Below are positions 36,950 through 46,031 of a stretch of 64,000 nucleotides of DNA, in pieces. The DNA lies in assembly GCF_000621125.1 (NCBI RefSeq), contig NZ_JHZC01000008.1, positions 275,359-339,358 on the forward strand, in the 5' to 3' direction. The DNA is from Maribacter antarcticus DSM 21422. Its GTDB lineage: Bacteria > Bacteroidota > Bacteroidia > Flavobacteriales > Flavobacteriaceae. Position 1 is the first letter of the stretch, and each line of letters begins with the position of its first letter. A program made the position numbers and the translations under genes. A model generated the notes under the pieces. The model ran no database searches and was not told the DNA's origin. It saw only the letters and a program-made list of their open reading frames with translations.

Positions 36950-38023
36950 ATGTCTCATAAATATATAGTTGTATTTCTTTTCTTTTTGAACGCTATAATA
37001 TTGAGTGCTCAATGCCCTGGTGACGATCCATGTGCACCTGGGGCTTTTAATTCTGGGTATGAGCAAATTGACCCTTCATCCATTGTTGATGCTGTATTCT
37101 GTTCGGGGCAAACAAGAGTGTTTACCATTGGTGTAGGTCCTGGGACTACAAATCAAGCAGCAACTGGAGATATTGAGTTCGTCACCTTGTTTTTTGATTT
37201 TGATTGTGACGGTGAGTTTGAAACTAGTGTAAATGATTCTTGTAGTTATACAAGACCTGGAGGTTGTAATGTAGATTTATCAGTTGTTGCACCTACGGTT
37301 ACGGTACCAACTACTTACAATGCAAGAGCGCATCTTGTTTATAACACCGCAACAACTAATCCCTGTGCAAACCTTCCCGGTGGATGGGGTGATATAATTG
37401 ATTTTACAATTACGGTTAATTTACCCCCAGAACCTGTATTAACGAGTACCGACGTCGACAATACAATCTGTGAAGGAGATAATGTTACTTTTACAGGTAC
37501 AGATGGTGATGCCTATGAATTTTATGTTAATGGAAGCAGTGCGCAGGCCCAGTCAGCTAGCAACACCTTCAGTACATCATCTTTAGACGAAGGAGATGTG
37601 GTAACCGTCAGAGCTCTTGATAATCTGAGTGGTTGTGATACGTTTAGTACTGGCATAACTATGTCAGTATTTGATACTAGAATAAACATTCAGCCTGTCG
37701 TTAATCAAACAGTTTTTGTAGGAGATAATGCTATTTTTTCTGCAGGCACTGCGGATGCTGACACGTTTCAGTGGCAGGTAAGGACTAATGGAGGAATCGG
37801 TTTTAATGCCATTAACGACGGAGTACTTTACAGCGGCACCACGACTGCGTCATTAACTATTATCTCCTCAGATATAGACAAGAATAACTACGAATATCGT
37901 GTAGTTGTATCCAATGCCTTAGCAGGGTGTCCACCAATAAATTCGAATCCTGGTAGGCTAAATGTTAGGCCAAAGACAATAATTACTAATAGAAGGGTTA
38001 CCTATAGCGTAAATAAAAATTAG
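36950..38023 (+). CDS. Secreted Ig/PKD-like protein (357 aa)
   Basis: Signal peptide of about 20 residues ending LSAQC. The first part is Cys-rich and contains FFDFDCDGEFE, a motif like the acidic calcium loop of GEVED-type domains. Two beta-sandwich stretches follow: PEPVLTSTDVDNTICEGDNV is typical of the PKD/Ig-like repeats of flavobacterial surface proteins, and QPVVNQTVFVGDNAIF with FQWQV is Ig-like. The usual type IX secretion C-terminal domain is not evident, and the protein ends RRVTYSVNKN. It may be a surface protein of modest size or a shortened form of a longer adhesin. No partner gene is obvious. Confidence 0.72.
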   Translation: MSHKYIVVFLFFLNAIILSAQCPGDDPCAPGAFNSGYEQIDPSSIVDAVFCSGQTRVFTIGVGPGTTNQAATGDIEFVTLFFDFDCDGEFETSVNDSCSYTRPGGCNVDLSVVAPTVTVPTTYNARAHLVYNTATTNPCANLPGGWGDIIDFTITVNLPPEPVLTSTDVDNTICEGDNVTFTGTDGDAYEFYVNGSSAQAQSASNTFSTSSLDEGDVVTVRALDNLSGCDTFSTGITMSVFDTRINIQPVVNQTVFVGDNAIFSAGTADADTFQWQVRTNGGIGFNAINDGVLYSGTTTASLTIISSDIDKNNYEYRVVVSNALAGCPPINSNPGRLNVRPKTIITNRRVTYSVNKN

Positions 38024-38135
38024 AATAATTTTGTTCTACTACTAACGATTCTATACTTCAACTTAACAGACATTAGAATATTAAGTAAGAATTTAATTTC
38101 TCAAATCTCACATCCAATAGCGATAGCAGTCTCCC

Positions 38136-39872
38136 TTAAATCCTCGCCTGATACGTAAATAGATTAAAATACCTGCCTTCGGTTGCAATTAATTCGTCAT
38201 GCGTTCCTTGTTCAGCTATCTTGCCATTTTCAATAACCAAAATCTGATTAGCTTTTCGAATGGTACTTAACCTGTGGGCGATGACAAAAGTTGTTCTGCC
38301 TTTGGTTAGTGTGGCTAGACTTTTTTGAATCAAGGCTTCACTTTCTGTATCTAAGTTAGACGTAGCTTCATCCAGAATCAGGATTTTTGGATTGGCCAAA
38401 ATAGCTCTAGCAATTGCAATACGTTGACGCTGACCACCAGAAAGTTTTACTCCACGCTCCCCAATCAAGGTTTCTAAGCCATCATCAAAACGATTTGTAA
38501 ATTCATCAACATATGCGGCTTTAACTGCTGTCTGTAATTCTTCTTCTGTAGCATTAGGTCTAGGGAAAAGAATATTTTTTCGAATGCTACCTTCAAACAA
38601 AAATTCATCCTGTAGCACAACCCCTAAATTTTTACGATAGCTGTTGAGGTTTACTTTGGAAATATCGTTTCCGTCAATAGTTATGGTACCAGATTCAGGA
38701 TTCAAGAATGTTGCCGCCAAACCTGCAATAGTACTTTTGCCAGAACCAGAACTACCCACTAAAGCCACTACCGAACCAGATTTTACTTCAAAATTTATGT
38801 TATGCAACACTTCTTTGTCTTCCTCGTAGGCAAAGGACACATCGTTAAATACAATATCACCCTTCATTTTATCCAATAAAATAGTGCGATTTTCTTCGTC
38901 CGATTCTGGAGTCATATTCATAAGCTCTTCGGTTCGGTCTAAACCGGCCAAGGCTTCGGTTAATTGACTGCCAATATTACTCATTTGTACAATAGGCGCT
39001 ACCATTAGTGCCAATAGAAATGTAAATTCCAAAAACAGACCAATCGTTAGTTCGTCCATCATAATTTTATAGCCACCAATACCCATGATTCCGGTTGTTG
39101 CAATGCCTAATAAAAAGGTAGAAGAGCTGGTCATGAATGCCGTTGCGGTTAAACTCTTTTTTACGTTCTGAAAGAGCTTTTCAACCCCTTCTTCGAAAAT
39201 TTTGTTTTCTTGGGCCTCAGCATTAAATCCTTTTATTACGCGAACTCCACCGAGAGTTTCTGTCAATCTTCCCGTAACCTCTGCATTTATTTTTCCTCGA
39301 TTTCTGAAAATCGGACGAATTATTTTAAATGCTTTTAGCGCTATTAGAGCAAATATGGCTAAAGGGACAAGGGTAAAGAGCGTCATGGTCCAACTAATTC
39401 TTAGAAGAAGTATAAGCGAGACTACCGCTGTAATCGTTCCACCAACAAGTTGCACTAGCCCCGTACCAATTAAATTCCGAACCCCCTCCACATCGGTCAT
39501 AATTCTAGAAACTAAAGCACCTGACTTTGCGTTGTCAAAGAAACGTATGGGTAAGGAAAGTACTTTTCTCTGTACTTGCGCCCGTAGTTCCGATATAAGG
39601 AACTGTGCCTGTACACTTAATATTTTAGTTAATAGGAAAGAAGTGACGGCTTGTACCAAAATAGCTATGGCAACTGCACCTACAAGTAATTTTAGGAAAT
39701 CGATATCCTTGTTGGGGATAATATCGTCCATTAAATATTTAAGCGATAGAGGTGCTACAAAACTAGCTGCTTTGCTAATAACAATCAACAATAGACCCGT
39801 AAAAACGAGATTGCGTCTAGGCCAAATAATAGTTTTGAATGCACTTAAAATACTTACCTTTTTCTCAGCCAT
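38136..39872 (-). CDS. ABC exporter, fused membrane and ATPase domains (578 aa)
   Basis: Half-size exporter of the MsbA/ABCB type that works as a homodimer in the inner membrane. Six helices lie in the first 300 residues (type IV fold). Then follow Walker A GSSGSGKST (373-381), signature LSGGQRQRIAIARA (from 477), Walker B ILILDEA (497-503) and H-loop His533. Substrates of the family are lipids or drugs. The longest frame starts at TTG 39899, but ATG 39872 (MAEKKVSILSAF) is the better start. It stands alone, converging with the secreted protein gene. It is structurally unrelated to the MacB-type array. Confidence 0.9.
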   Translation of the reverse strand: MAEKKVSILSAFKTIIWPRRNLVFTGLLLIVISKAASFVAPLSLKYLMDDIIPNKDIDFLKLLVGAVAIAILVQAVTSFLLTKILSVQAQFLISELRAQVQRKVLSLPIRFFDNAKSGALVSRIMTDVEGVRNLIGTGLVQLVGGTITAVVSLILLLRISWTMTLFTLVPLAIFALIALKAFKIIRPIFRNRGKINAEVTGRLTETLGGVRVIKGFNAEAQENKIFEEGVEKLFQNVKKSLTATAFMTSSSTFLLGIATTGIMGIGGYKIMMDELTIGLFLEFTFLLALMVAPIVQMSNIGSQLTEALAGLDRTEELMNMTPESDEENRTILLDKMKGDIVFNDVSFAYEEDKEVLHNINFEVKSGSVVALVGSSGSGKSTIAGLAATFLNPESGTITIDGNDISKVNLNSYRKNLGVVLQDEFLFEGSIRKNILFPRPNATEEELQTAVKAAYVDEFTNRFDDGLETLIGERGVKLSGGQRQRIAIARAILANPKILILDEATSNLDTESEALIQKSLATLTKGRTTFVIAHRLSTIRKANQILVIENGKIAEQGTHDELIATEGRYFNLFTYQARI

Positions 39873-39968
39873 GTTCCTTATTTTCAAAAGAAGTTGCAAG
39901 TTAGTTGAAATTAAAGAGAATAGTTGCCGTTACTAAAATGTAAGTAACTGTAAATTATTTTAAGGTCT

Positions 39969-41048
39969 GTGCCAGATTCATTAAAAAAACACCTCCGCAT
40001 TAAATGGGCAAGGCGGTCCATCACTTTTCTTGTGTTGCTCGTATCTTTTTACACTTACTCGCAGCAGCAGTATATGCAACTCAGTGAAATCGTAACGGAC
40101 AGTGCGAACATTTTCACTCCAAATCAGCTTTTTGAACTACAACAAAAGCTTACCGATTTTGAAGTGCAAACTACGAATCAATTGGTTGTAGTAAGCATAG
40201 AATAACCGGGTTTTGAAACGATAGAAACATATGCTCACGGACTGTTTAACCAAAACTTACTTGGTCAAAAAGGCAAGGACAACGGACTGTTAATTTTATT
40301 TTCTGAATTAGATAGGGAAGTACGGATAGAAGTTGGTTACGGCCTGGAACCATACATTACCGACGCAGTCGCGTCTAGAATTATTAGAAATACTATGATT
40401 CCCAAGTTCAAGGAAGAACTGTACTATGACGGTATCTCTAGTGCAAGCGAGCAATTGATTTTATTTTTGAACAACCCGGAAGCATTGGAGGAGTTCAAGG
40501 CAGATATGCAGCGTAGCGAGGAGAAGAACAGAATGCTTGGGATTATTTTTTTAGGCCTGTTTTTGTCTGTCTTTGTGGGAGTTGGTAGTTTTTTATTTCT
40601 TAGAGCCTACAAGGGGCTTATTTAGGTTTTTAGAGGTATTTTTATTGGAAAGTTAGCCGTAATCCCAGGAATATTTATGAGTGTTGCTGGACTAGTCTCT
40701 TCTTTTTTTGGGCTTCTTTTCGTGATAGTTCCAATTGGTGTTGCTGCTGCTATTTATATGCCTGAGTTTGTGTGGAGCAAAAAATTAATCAAGAGTCCTG
40801 AAATGGGATTTTACTTTTTAGTCCCTTTTTTAGGTATCGCCATGCTCTTAGCGTTTATTAAAATTAGGTTTTTCGGGAAAGAAGCGTTTAAATTCTCGTT
40901 AATTGACAATGACAAAACCTATTACAGAAAAATCTTTTCCTCCTCATGTTCCCATTCTTTTAGTTCTAGTTTTTCCAGAAGCAGTTCAGGTGGATTTTCG
41001 CGTGGTGGCGGTAGCTCTAGCGGCGGCGGTTCTAGCGGTAGTTGGTAA
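39969..41048 (+). pseudogene. TPM-domain (YgcG-like) membrane protein with two in-frame stops
   Basis: One unbroken frame of 360 codons except for TAA at 40203-40205 and TAG at 40623-40625. The pieces read as a single normal protein: signal segment ending YTYSQQQ, TPM domain (IVTDSANIFTPNQLFELQQK ... QLVVVSIE | PGFETIETYAHGLFNQNLLG, then GLLILFSELDREVRIEVGYG), two membrane helices and a Gly/Ser-rich end GGGSSSGGGSSGSW, the hallmark of this family. TPM proteins are envelope proteins, some with phosphatase activity. The start is a GTG. No indels are seen, so the lesions are point mutations, and the gene is probably recently dead. Confidence 0.82.
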
Positions 41049-41051
41049 CTT

Positions 41052-41080
41052 TTTGTACTGCATAAATTAATGTATCTTCA
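41052..41080 (+). promoter_or_regulatory. Flavobacterial housekeeping promoter
   Basis: TTTG at 41052-41055, exactly 17 bp, then TATCTTCA at 41073-41080, a close fit to TTTG-N17-TAnnTTTG. The acylase gene begins 18 bp downstream. Confidence 0.68.
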
Positions 41081-41098
41081 TCGGGTAAAACCACACCT

Positions 41099-43297
41099 AT
41101 GAATCGAGTTGCTTACCTCTTGTTTACCATCCTAATTATTTCCTGTAAAACAGAACCTCATACTACGGCTACGCAAGATTATGATACGTTGTCCCTAGCT
41201 CAAAAGGCAGAACGGGTAACGATTATTAGAGATGATTTTGGAGTCCCTCATATTTATGGTAAAACGGATGCCGATGCTGTTTTCGGATTGTTGTATGCCC
41301 AATGCGAGGACGATTTTAATCGCGTGGAGCAAAATTATATTTGGGCCACAGGGCGTTTAGCGGAAGTTGAAGGTGAAGGCGCACTGTATAGTGATCTTAG
41401 AGCAAAGCTTTTTATGACTAAAGAACAAGCGAAGGCTAATTATGATAAGAGTCCGGCCTGGCTAAAGGAACTGTGCGATGCCTTTGCTGACGGAGTTAAT
41501 TATTATTTGGAAACACATTCAGAGGTTACACCAAAATTACTGACCCGTTTTGAACCTTGGATGCCTATGTATTTTAGCGAGGGTAGTATTGGGGGCGATA
41601 TAGAGCGTATATCTACACAGAAAATAAAAGCTTTTTATGAAAGTGATATGGAGTTACCTGAAATGGAACGTATTAAGCTTAAAAAGGAAGCTGAAATGGA
41701 AGAACCACAAGGGTCTAATGGTATTGCTATTTCGGGTAGTTTAACGCAATCCGGTAACGCCATGTTGCTCATAAACCCACATACTTCATTCTTTTTTCGG
41801 GGTGAAGTACATGTAGTTTCCGAGGAGGGCCTCAACGCTTACGGAGCGGTAACCTGGGGACAGTTTTTTGTGTATCAAGGTTTTAACGAAAAAACAGGTT
41901 GGATGCATACCTCTACCTACACCGATGTGATGGACGAGTTTAAGGAAAGTATCGTTAAGCAAGAGGGGCAATTGCTATATCAATATGGGGAAGAACTACG
42001 CAAGGTAGATTCCTCAAAAGTGACCTTAAAATATGTAACATCCGAGGGTATGAAAGAAAAGGATTTTCCTTCCTACAGAACGCATCACGGTCCTATTACC
42101 CATGCTGTGGATGGAAATTGGACAGCCTCTGCAATGATGTGGGAACCGGTAAAGGCGCTAGAGCAATCTTTTGTAAGAACTAAAAAACAAGGGTACAAAG
42201 GTTTCCGGGAAATGATGGATATACGGACCAATTCAAGTAATAATACAGTCTATGCGGATGCTGAGGGAAATATTGCTTATTTCCATGGGAATTTTGTTCC
42301 CAAGCGCGATGTTACTTTTGATTATTCCGAACCTGTGGAGGGTTGGAACCCAAAAACAGACTGGCAAGGTCTACACACCGTAGATGAAAATATTTGGGTT
42401 TTGAACCCAGAGAACGGGTGGATACAGAATTGTAATTCCACACCATTCACATCCGCTTTACAGTTTAGTCCTAAAAAAGAAGGTTATCCGTATTATATGT
42501 CCAAAGATCAAGAGAATTTCAGGGGTGTACATGCTATTGGTTTACTTAAAGATAAGAAAGATGTAACGCTCGATGGTTTGATAGCCTTGGCCCATGATCC
42601 TTATTTACCTGCATTTGAAGCCTTGATTCCTGGATTGATAAAGGCGTATTATGAATATGATGATCGAAATCCAAAAATACAAGGAGCAATAGAAGTGCTA
42701 AATGATTGGGATTTTAAAACCTCTAAAGAATCCGTAGCCATGACCTTGGCACATTATTACGGAACACGATACTACCAAGAAGGGAATTATTCTCAAGGAA
42801 TGTCACCTATGGAACGTGTTCAATATTGGGGTAGCGAATCTCCAAACGGAGAGAAAAGAAAGATTTTTGAAGAGGTGATAGCTCAGCTTACGGCTGATTT
42901 TGGGACATGGAATATCCCTTGGGGAGCAGTCAACCGATATCAGAGAACAACAGGAGATATTCGGCAGCAGTTTGATGATATCAAACCTAGTATCCCTATT
43001 GGTTTTGCTTCCGGTAGATGGGGAGCACTTGCCGCATATGGAGCCCGCTACACCACCGAAGGTGCCAAGAAAATTTATGGAACTCGTGGTAATAGTTTTG
43101 TAGCCGCAGTAGAATTTGGTGAGAAAGTAAAAGCAAAGACCATCTTGGCCGGTGGGCAAAGTGGGGACCCTACCTCTACTCATTTTGATGACCAGATACA
43201 ACCCTATGCCGATGTGCAATGGAAGGATGCTGCCTTTTACAAGGAAGACGTACTCAAAAGGGCCAAGGAGACATATGTGCCTGGCAAACGAAAATAA
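41099..43297 (+). CDS. Penicillin-acylase-family lipoprotein (732 aa)
   Basis: Ntn-hydrolase of the penicillin/acyl-homoserine-lactone acylase family, exported and anchored through lipobox LIISC (Cys16). The alpha chain contains DDFGVPHIYGKTDADAVFGL and AQCEDDFNRVEQN. The expected self-cleavage site is GSNGIAI with Ser206 as nucleophile and new N-terminus of the beta chain. Many family members process themselves into two chains. Length and motif order are complete. Possible substrates are N-acyl amino acids, quorum signals or beta-lactams; the sequence does not decide. It has its own promoter and no co-directional partner downstream. Confidence 0.88.
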   Translation: MNRVAYLLFTILIISCKTEPHTTATQDYDTLSLAQKAERVTIIRDDFGVPHIYGKTDADAVFGLLYAQCEDDFNRVEQNYIWATGRLAEVEGEGALYSDLRAKLFMTKEQAKANYDKSPAWLKELCDAFADGVNYYLETHSEVTPKLLTRFEPWMPMYFSEGSIGGDIERISTQKIKAFYESDMELPEMERIKLKKEAEMEEPQGSNGIAISGSLTQSGNAMLLINPHTSFFFRGEVHVVSEEGLNAYGAVTWGQFFVYQGFNEKTGWMHTSTYTDVMDEFKESIVKQEGQLLYQYGEELRKVDSSKVTLKYVTSEGMKEKDFPSYRTHHGPITHAVDGNWTASAMMWEPVKALEQSFVRTKKQGYKGFREMMDIRTNSSNNTVYADAEGNIAYFHGNFVPKRDVTFDYSEPVEGWNPKTDWQGLHTVDENIWVLNPENGWIQNCNSTPFTSALQFSPKKEGYPYYMSKDQENFRGVHAIGLLKDKKDVTLDGLIALAHDPYLPAFEALIPGLIKAYYEYDDRNPKIQGAIEVLNDWDFKTSKESVAMTLAHYYGTRYYQEGNYSQGMSPMERVQYWGSESPNGEKRKIFEEVIAQLTADFGTWNIPWGAVNRYQRTTGDIRQQFDDIKPSIPIGFASGRWGALAAYGARYTTEGAKKIYGTRGNSFVAAVEFGEKVKAKTILAGGQSGDPTSTHFDDQIQPYADVQWKDAAFYKEDVLKRAKETYVPGKRK

Positions 43298-43520
43298 CTT
43301 TTTTACCCATCCTCTGCCAGTATTTGAGGCAAAACGCACATATCCGCTGACAGTCCTACTAAAGGGGTTTCTTAAATTTACAGATAAAAATTATAGTGTA
43401 TTCTTCTTGGTTTGGAATATCACCTTTATTCTATTGGGAAAAGGTAAAATTTATAGTTGCTATTCCTAAGGAGATTAGTATAAAATGAAAAGTCTTTTAA
43501 TCGTATTTTTCAGAATTCAG

Positions 43521-44168
43521 CTATTCCTTAGTAACAATAAGTGAAGCTTTGGACCCAGAAGATAACAGCCATTTATTGGAATAAATTTTATTCCCTTTAT
43601 CATCATAGATATCTACCTGAGCGGTGTTAGGTGCTGATGATCCATGGTTAAGCGCTTCAAACTCAATTTTATTAAAGCCTGATTGGAGATCAACATTTAT
43701 TCCTTTGAACCCTGCAGTTAGCAGAAGATTGTATTCTACTACAACTTCGTTGACCCAAATTTTCACCCGATCTCCATCTACATATTCATGATCTCTACAA
43801 ACGATACCAATAAATTTCCCTGCACTTTTTACATCTCCCAAATATTGGTCTGGAAAATATTGCCCCGACCCTCCCAGTCGCTCACCTGGACCTATACGAG
43901 GGTCTATTTTGAGTCCTGCACCCGCTTGAACCAGTTCTTCGTCGGGTACCATTTTAACTGGATTCGGTCTTCTTAAATCCAATGATATCGGCTCCTTTAT
44001 TACCGACGGAATATTCAAAAGGGGGCTTTTTTTTATGTTGCCAATAGGGTCTTCTTTTTTCATGGCTTCAATCTTTAAGGGCTTTTGAGTGGGTAAATCT
44101 GTTTGTGCTAGTACTGTTGTACCGCATAACAGGCAACATAAGAAGAATAAATAAGTGTAATTGATCAT
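43521..44168 (-). CDS. Secreted protein of unknown function (215 aa)
   Basis: The open frame extends to 44210, but ATG 44168 gives a clean signal peptide (MINYTYLFFLCCLLCGTTVLA, then Q). I do not recognise the family. The mature part has a Lys/Pro-rich linker (about 25-60), then GERLGGSGQYFPDQYLGDVK and a C-terminal beta-rich region with IVCRDHEYVDGDRVKIWVNE and NKIEFEALNHGSSAPNTA, which looks like a small beta-sandwich. It is the last gene downstream of the SGNH hydrolase (59 bp between the coding regions) and could be the tail of the dipeptidase operon or independent. Confidence 0.72.
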   Translation of the reverse strand: MINYTYLFFLCCLLCGTTVLAQTDLPTQKPLKIEAMKKEDPIGNIKKSPLLNIPSVIKEPISLDLRRPNPVKMVPDEELVQAGAGLKIDPRIGPGERLGGSGQYFPDQYLGDVKSAGKFIGIVCRDHEYVDGDRVKIWVNEVVVEYNLLLTAGFKGINVDLQSGFNKIEFEALNHGSSAPNTAQVDIYDDKGNKIYSNKWLLSSGSKASLIVTKE

Positions 44169-44227
44169 CTGCCTATAAAATTCAAATAAAGATAACAAAT
44201 ACCCTGCCATGGGGGCTTAAGAGCTTG

Positions 44228-44974
44228 TTAAATTGTTAAATTTTCAACGATAGTGTTGGTGATGAGTTGATGGCCGTTCTTATTTGGATGAATTGGATCG
44301 TTAGAATAGCATTGGTGTTTATAATTTAATAGCGGTGTGTGAATATCTAAGGTTCCTAATATGGTCTCGTGACTAATATTCAATATAATCCTAACGAATT
44401 CTTGAAGTACATCCTCCTGATAGTTAGGATACGGATTTTTATACCCATAGTCGGTCTCAATAGAGATTGCTTTATCCTTAACAACCTCCAGAACCAAGGG
44501 TGGAGGCGTTAGTAGTATTGTTTTTATACCTTTCTCTTTTATCTTTTCCAGAAAAGAATAGATGCCAATTGTGTAACTTTTAAATAGGGTAGGTGATGGT
44601 TTGCCGTAAATACCACAATTGATTCCGTAGCAGAAAATGATAATATCTACTGCTGGTGTGTTTAGCAGGCTATCTAGACGTTCAAAAAGATAGGGTCTTG
44701 GACCGGGATGGTCTTTTTCTGTAAGGCCCGTAATGGTCTCGCTACTTTTGCCCCAGTTCAAAAATGTAAGGTTCAAACCGGGATGGTTCGTATCTACATA
44801 GGCTTGTAGTATCTGTACGTATCCATCCTTAGTAGCAGTAATACTGTCTCCTAAACAGGCGATGGTAAGCCCTTTTTGTAATCGAATTTCATAGGTGTCG
44901 CTACAATTCCACAGTAGTGTGCCTAGTGCGGCCATCGTGGAAGTTTGCAAAAATGTTCTTCGGTCTACTGCCAT
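44228..44974 (-). CDS. SGNH/GDSL hydrolase (248 aa)
   Basis: Twin-arginine-like start DRRTFLQTS followed by a hydrophobic stretch and Cys24, so it is probably exported and perhaps lipid-anchored. The hydrolase motifs are GDSITATKDG (Ser44 region, block I), NWGKSSETITGL (block II), YGINCGIYG (block III) and DPIHPNKNGH (block V, catalytic Asp/His). Such enzymes cleave ester bonds of lipids, acetylated sugars or cell-wall polymers. Its ATG overlaps the end of the dipeptidase gene by 10 bp, which points to translational coupling and to a function in the same pathway. Confidence 0.84.
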   Translation of the reverse strand: MAVDRRTFLQTSTMAALGTLLWNCSDTYEIRLQKGLTIACLGDSITATKDGYVQILQAYVDTNHPGLNLTFLNWGKSSETITGLTEKDHPGPRPYLFERLDSLLNTPAVDIIIFCYGINCGIYGKPSPTLFKSYTIGIYSFLEKIKEKGIKTILLTPPPLVLEVVKDKAISIETDYGYKNPYPNYQEDVLQEFVRIILNISHETILGTLDIHTPLLNYKHQCYSNDPIHPNKNGHQLITNTIVENLTI

Positions 44975-46029
44975 GTATCGGTTAAAAAACGCACAAAATT
45001 TCCGTGCATTATGTTTTCTATATCTTCAGGAGTGTATCCTTTGTTTATTAGCATTTGTGGAATCTTCTGTAAATCTGCAATGGTATCTACATCGGAAGGA
45101 CCTTGTTCTGTGCCAAAGCCTCCATCTAAATCCGTACCTATGCCTACATGTAAGGAATTCCCTGCCAATTGACAAATATGATCAATATTTTGAATGGTAT
45201 GTGCTAAAGTAACGTTGGTATTTATTGGATTTGAAACACCTCGTTGCCAGTTGGGAACCATCATCCAAGCATCTAGAGCCATTCCTATGACTGCTTTTCT
45301 ATTGATTAGCTCTGATAATTGTTCATCTGAAAACTGGCGATTATGGTCTACGAAAGTCCTGCAATTATTATGGCTGGCCCAGACGGGTCCTTCATAAAAG
45401 GTCATGGTTTCCCAAAAGCTTTGGTTACACAAATGGGTAGCATCTAGAATAAGATTTAGTCTTTGTATTTCTTTAAGCAGTTCTCTACCCTTTCGCCCAA
45501 TACCCCCAACAGAATCTGTGCCAAAAGCGTAGGTTCCCGGGCCGTAATGAGCAGGTCCAATGGCACGAAGGCCTTGCTCGTAAGATTTTTCCAGATAATC
45601 TAAATTTACAATGGAGTCGGCGCCTTCCAAACTTAGAATATATCCTATGGGCGTTTTTTCTTTATCTTGGCTCCAGGCATTAATGTGCTTCATAAGTTCT
45701 TGGGCACTGGTGATCTGTGTTAGTTCCCCAATAGCCTCCATGGCTTTGTACCATGCTATTTGACCTTGGGTCTGTGCCCATGCTTGTTGAGGGGAATTCC
45801 AACCTGGAAGCGGATTGCTCTTATGTACATAACGTGCTATTTGCGTGGCAACACATAGGCCAATATTTCCTTTTCGCATGGCATCAAAAGAAACAGTATT
45901 GTTACCACGGTCTGGTTTGTCTGTTAGGCCGTTTTCGCTTTTTCGGATGTCCGCCACAGGCCATCTGAGGTCTCGGTTCCATTCCATAGCGTTCATGGAA
46001 AGGTCTAAATGTGCATCAAAAATAAACAT
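44965..46029 (-). CDS. Membrane-dipeptidase-family (M19) peptidase (354 aa)
   Basis: Zinc dipeptidase of the renal dipeptidase family. Seen: FDAHLDLS near the N-terminus (metal-binding His-x-Asp), SLEGADSI (bridging Glu), DATHLCNQSFWE and SHNNCRTF (further metal His), and GIGTDLDGGFG (Asp). There is no signal peptide, so it is cytoplasmic. The family hydrolyses dipeptides and accepts D-residues at the C-terminal side. Relatives often sit, as here, beside DSD1-like PLP enzymes and RidA proteins, which suggests release of D-amino acids from dipeptides for catabolism. It ends within the SGNH gene and starts 2 bp after the PLP enzyme gene. Confidence 0.88.
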   Translation of the reverse strand: MFIFDAHLDLSMNAMEWNRDLRWPVADIRKSENGLTDKPDRGNNTVSFDAMRKGNIGLCVATQIARYVHKSNPLPGWNSPQQAWAQTQGQIAWYKAMEAIGELTQITSAQELMKHINAWSQDKEKTPIGYILSLEGADSIVNLDYLEKSYEQGLRAIGPAHYGPGTYAFGTDSVGGIGRKGRELLKEIQRLNLILDATHLCNQSFWETMTFYEGPVWASHNNCRTFVDHNRQFSDEQLSELINRKAVIGMALDAWMMVPNWQRGVSNPINTNVTLAHTIQNIDHICQLAGNSLHVGIGTDLDGGFGTEQGPSDVDTIADLQKIPQMLINKGYTPEDIENIMHGNFVRFLTDTWQ

Positions 46030-46031
46030 AC

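Noticed and set aside
28690..40625. In-frame stops in the DUF2807 and TPM genes as programmed recoding (selenocysteine, read-through)
   Set aside because: All three stop codon types occur across the broken genes, no selenocysteine stem-loop is apparent behind the stops, and other nearby genes are broken by frameshifts, so simple mutation explains them better.
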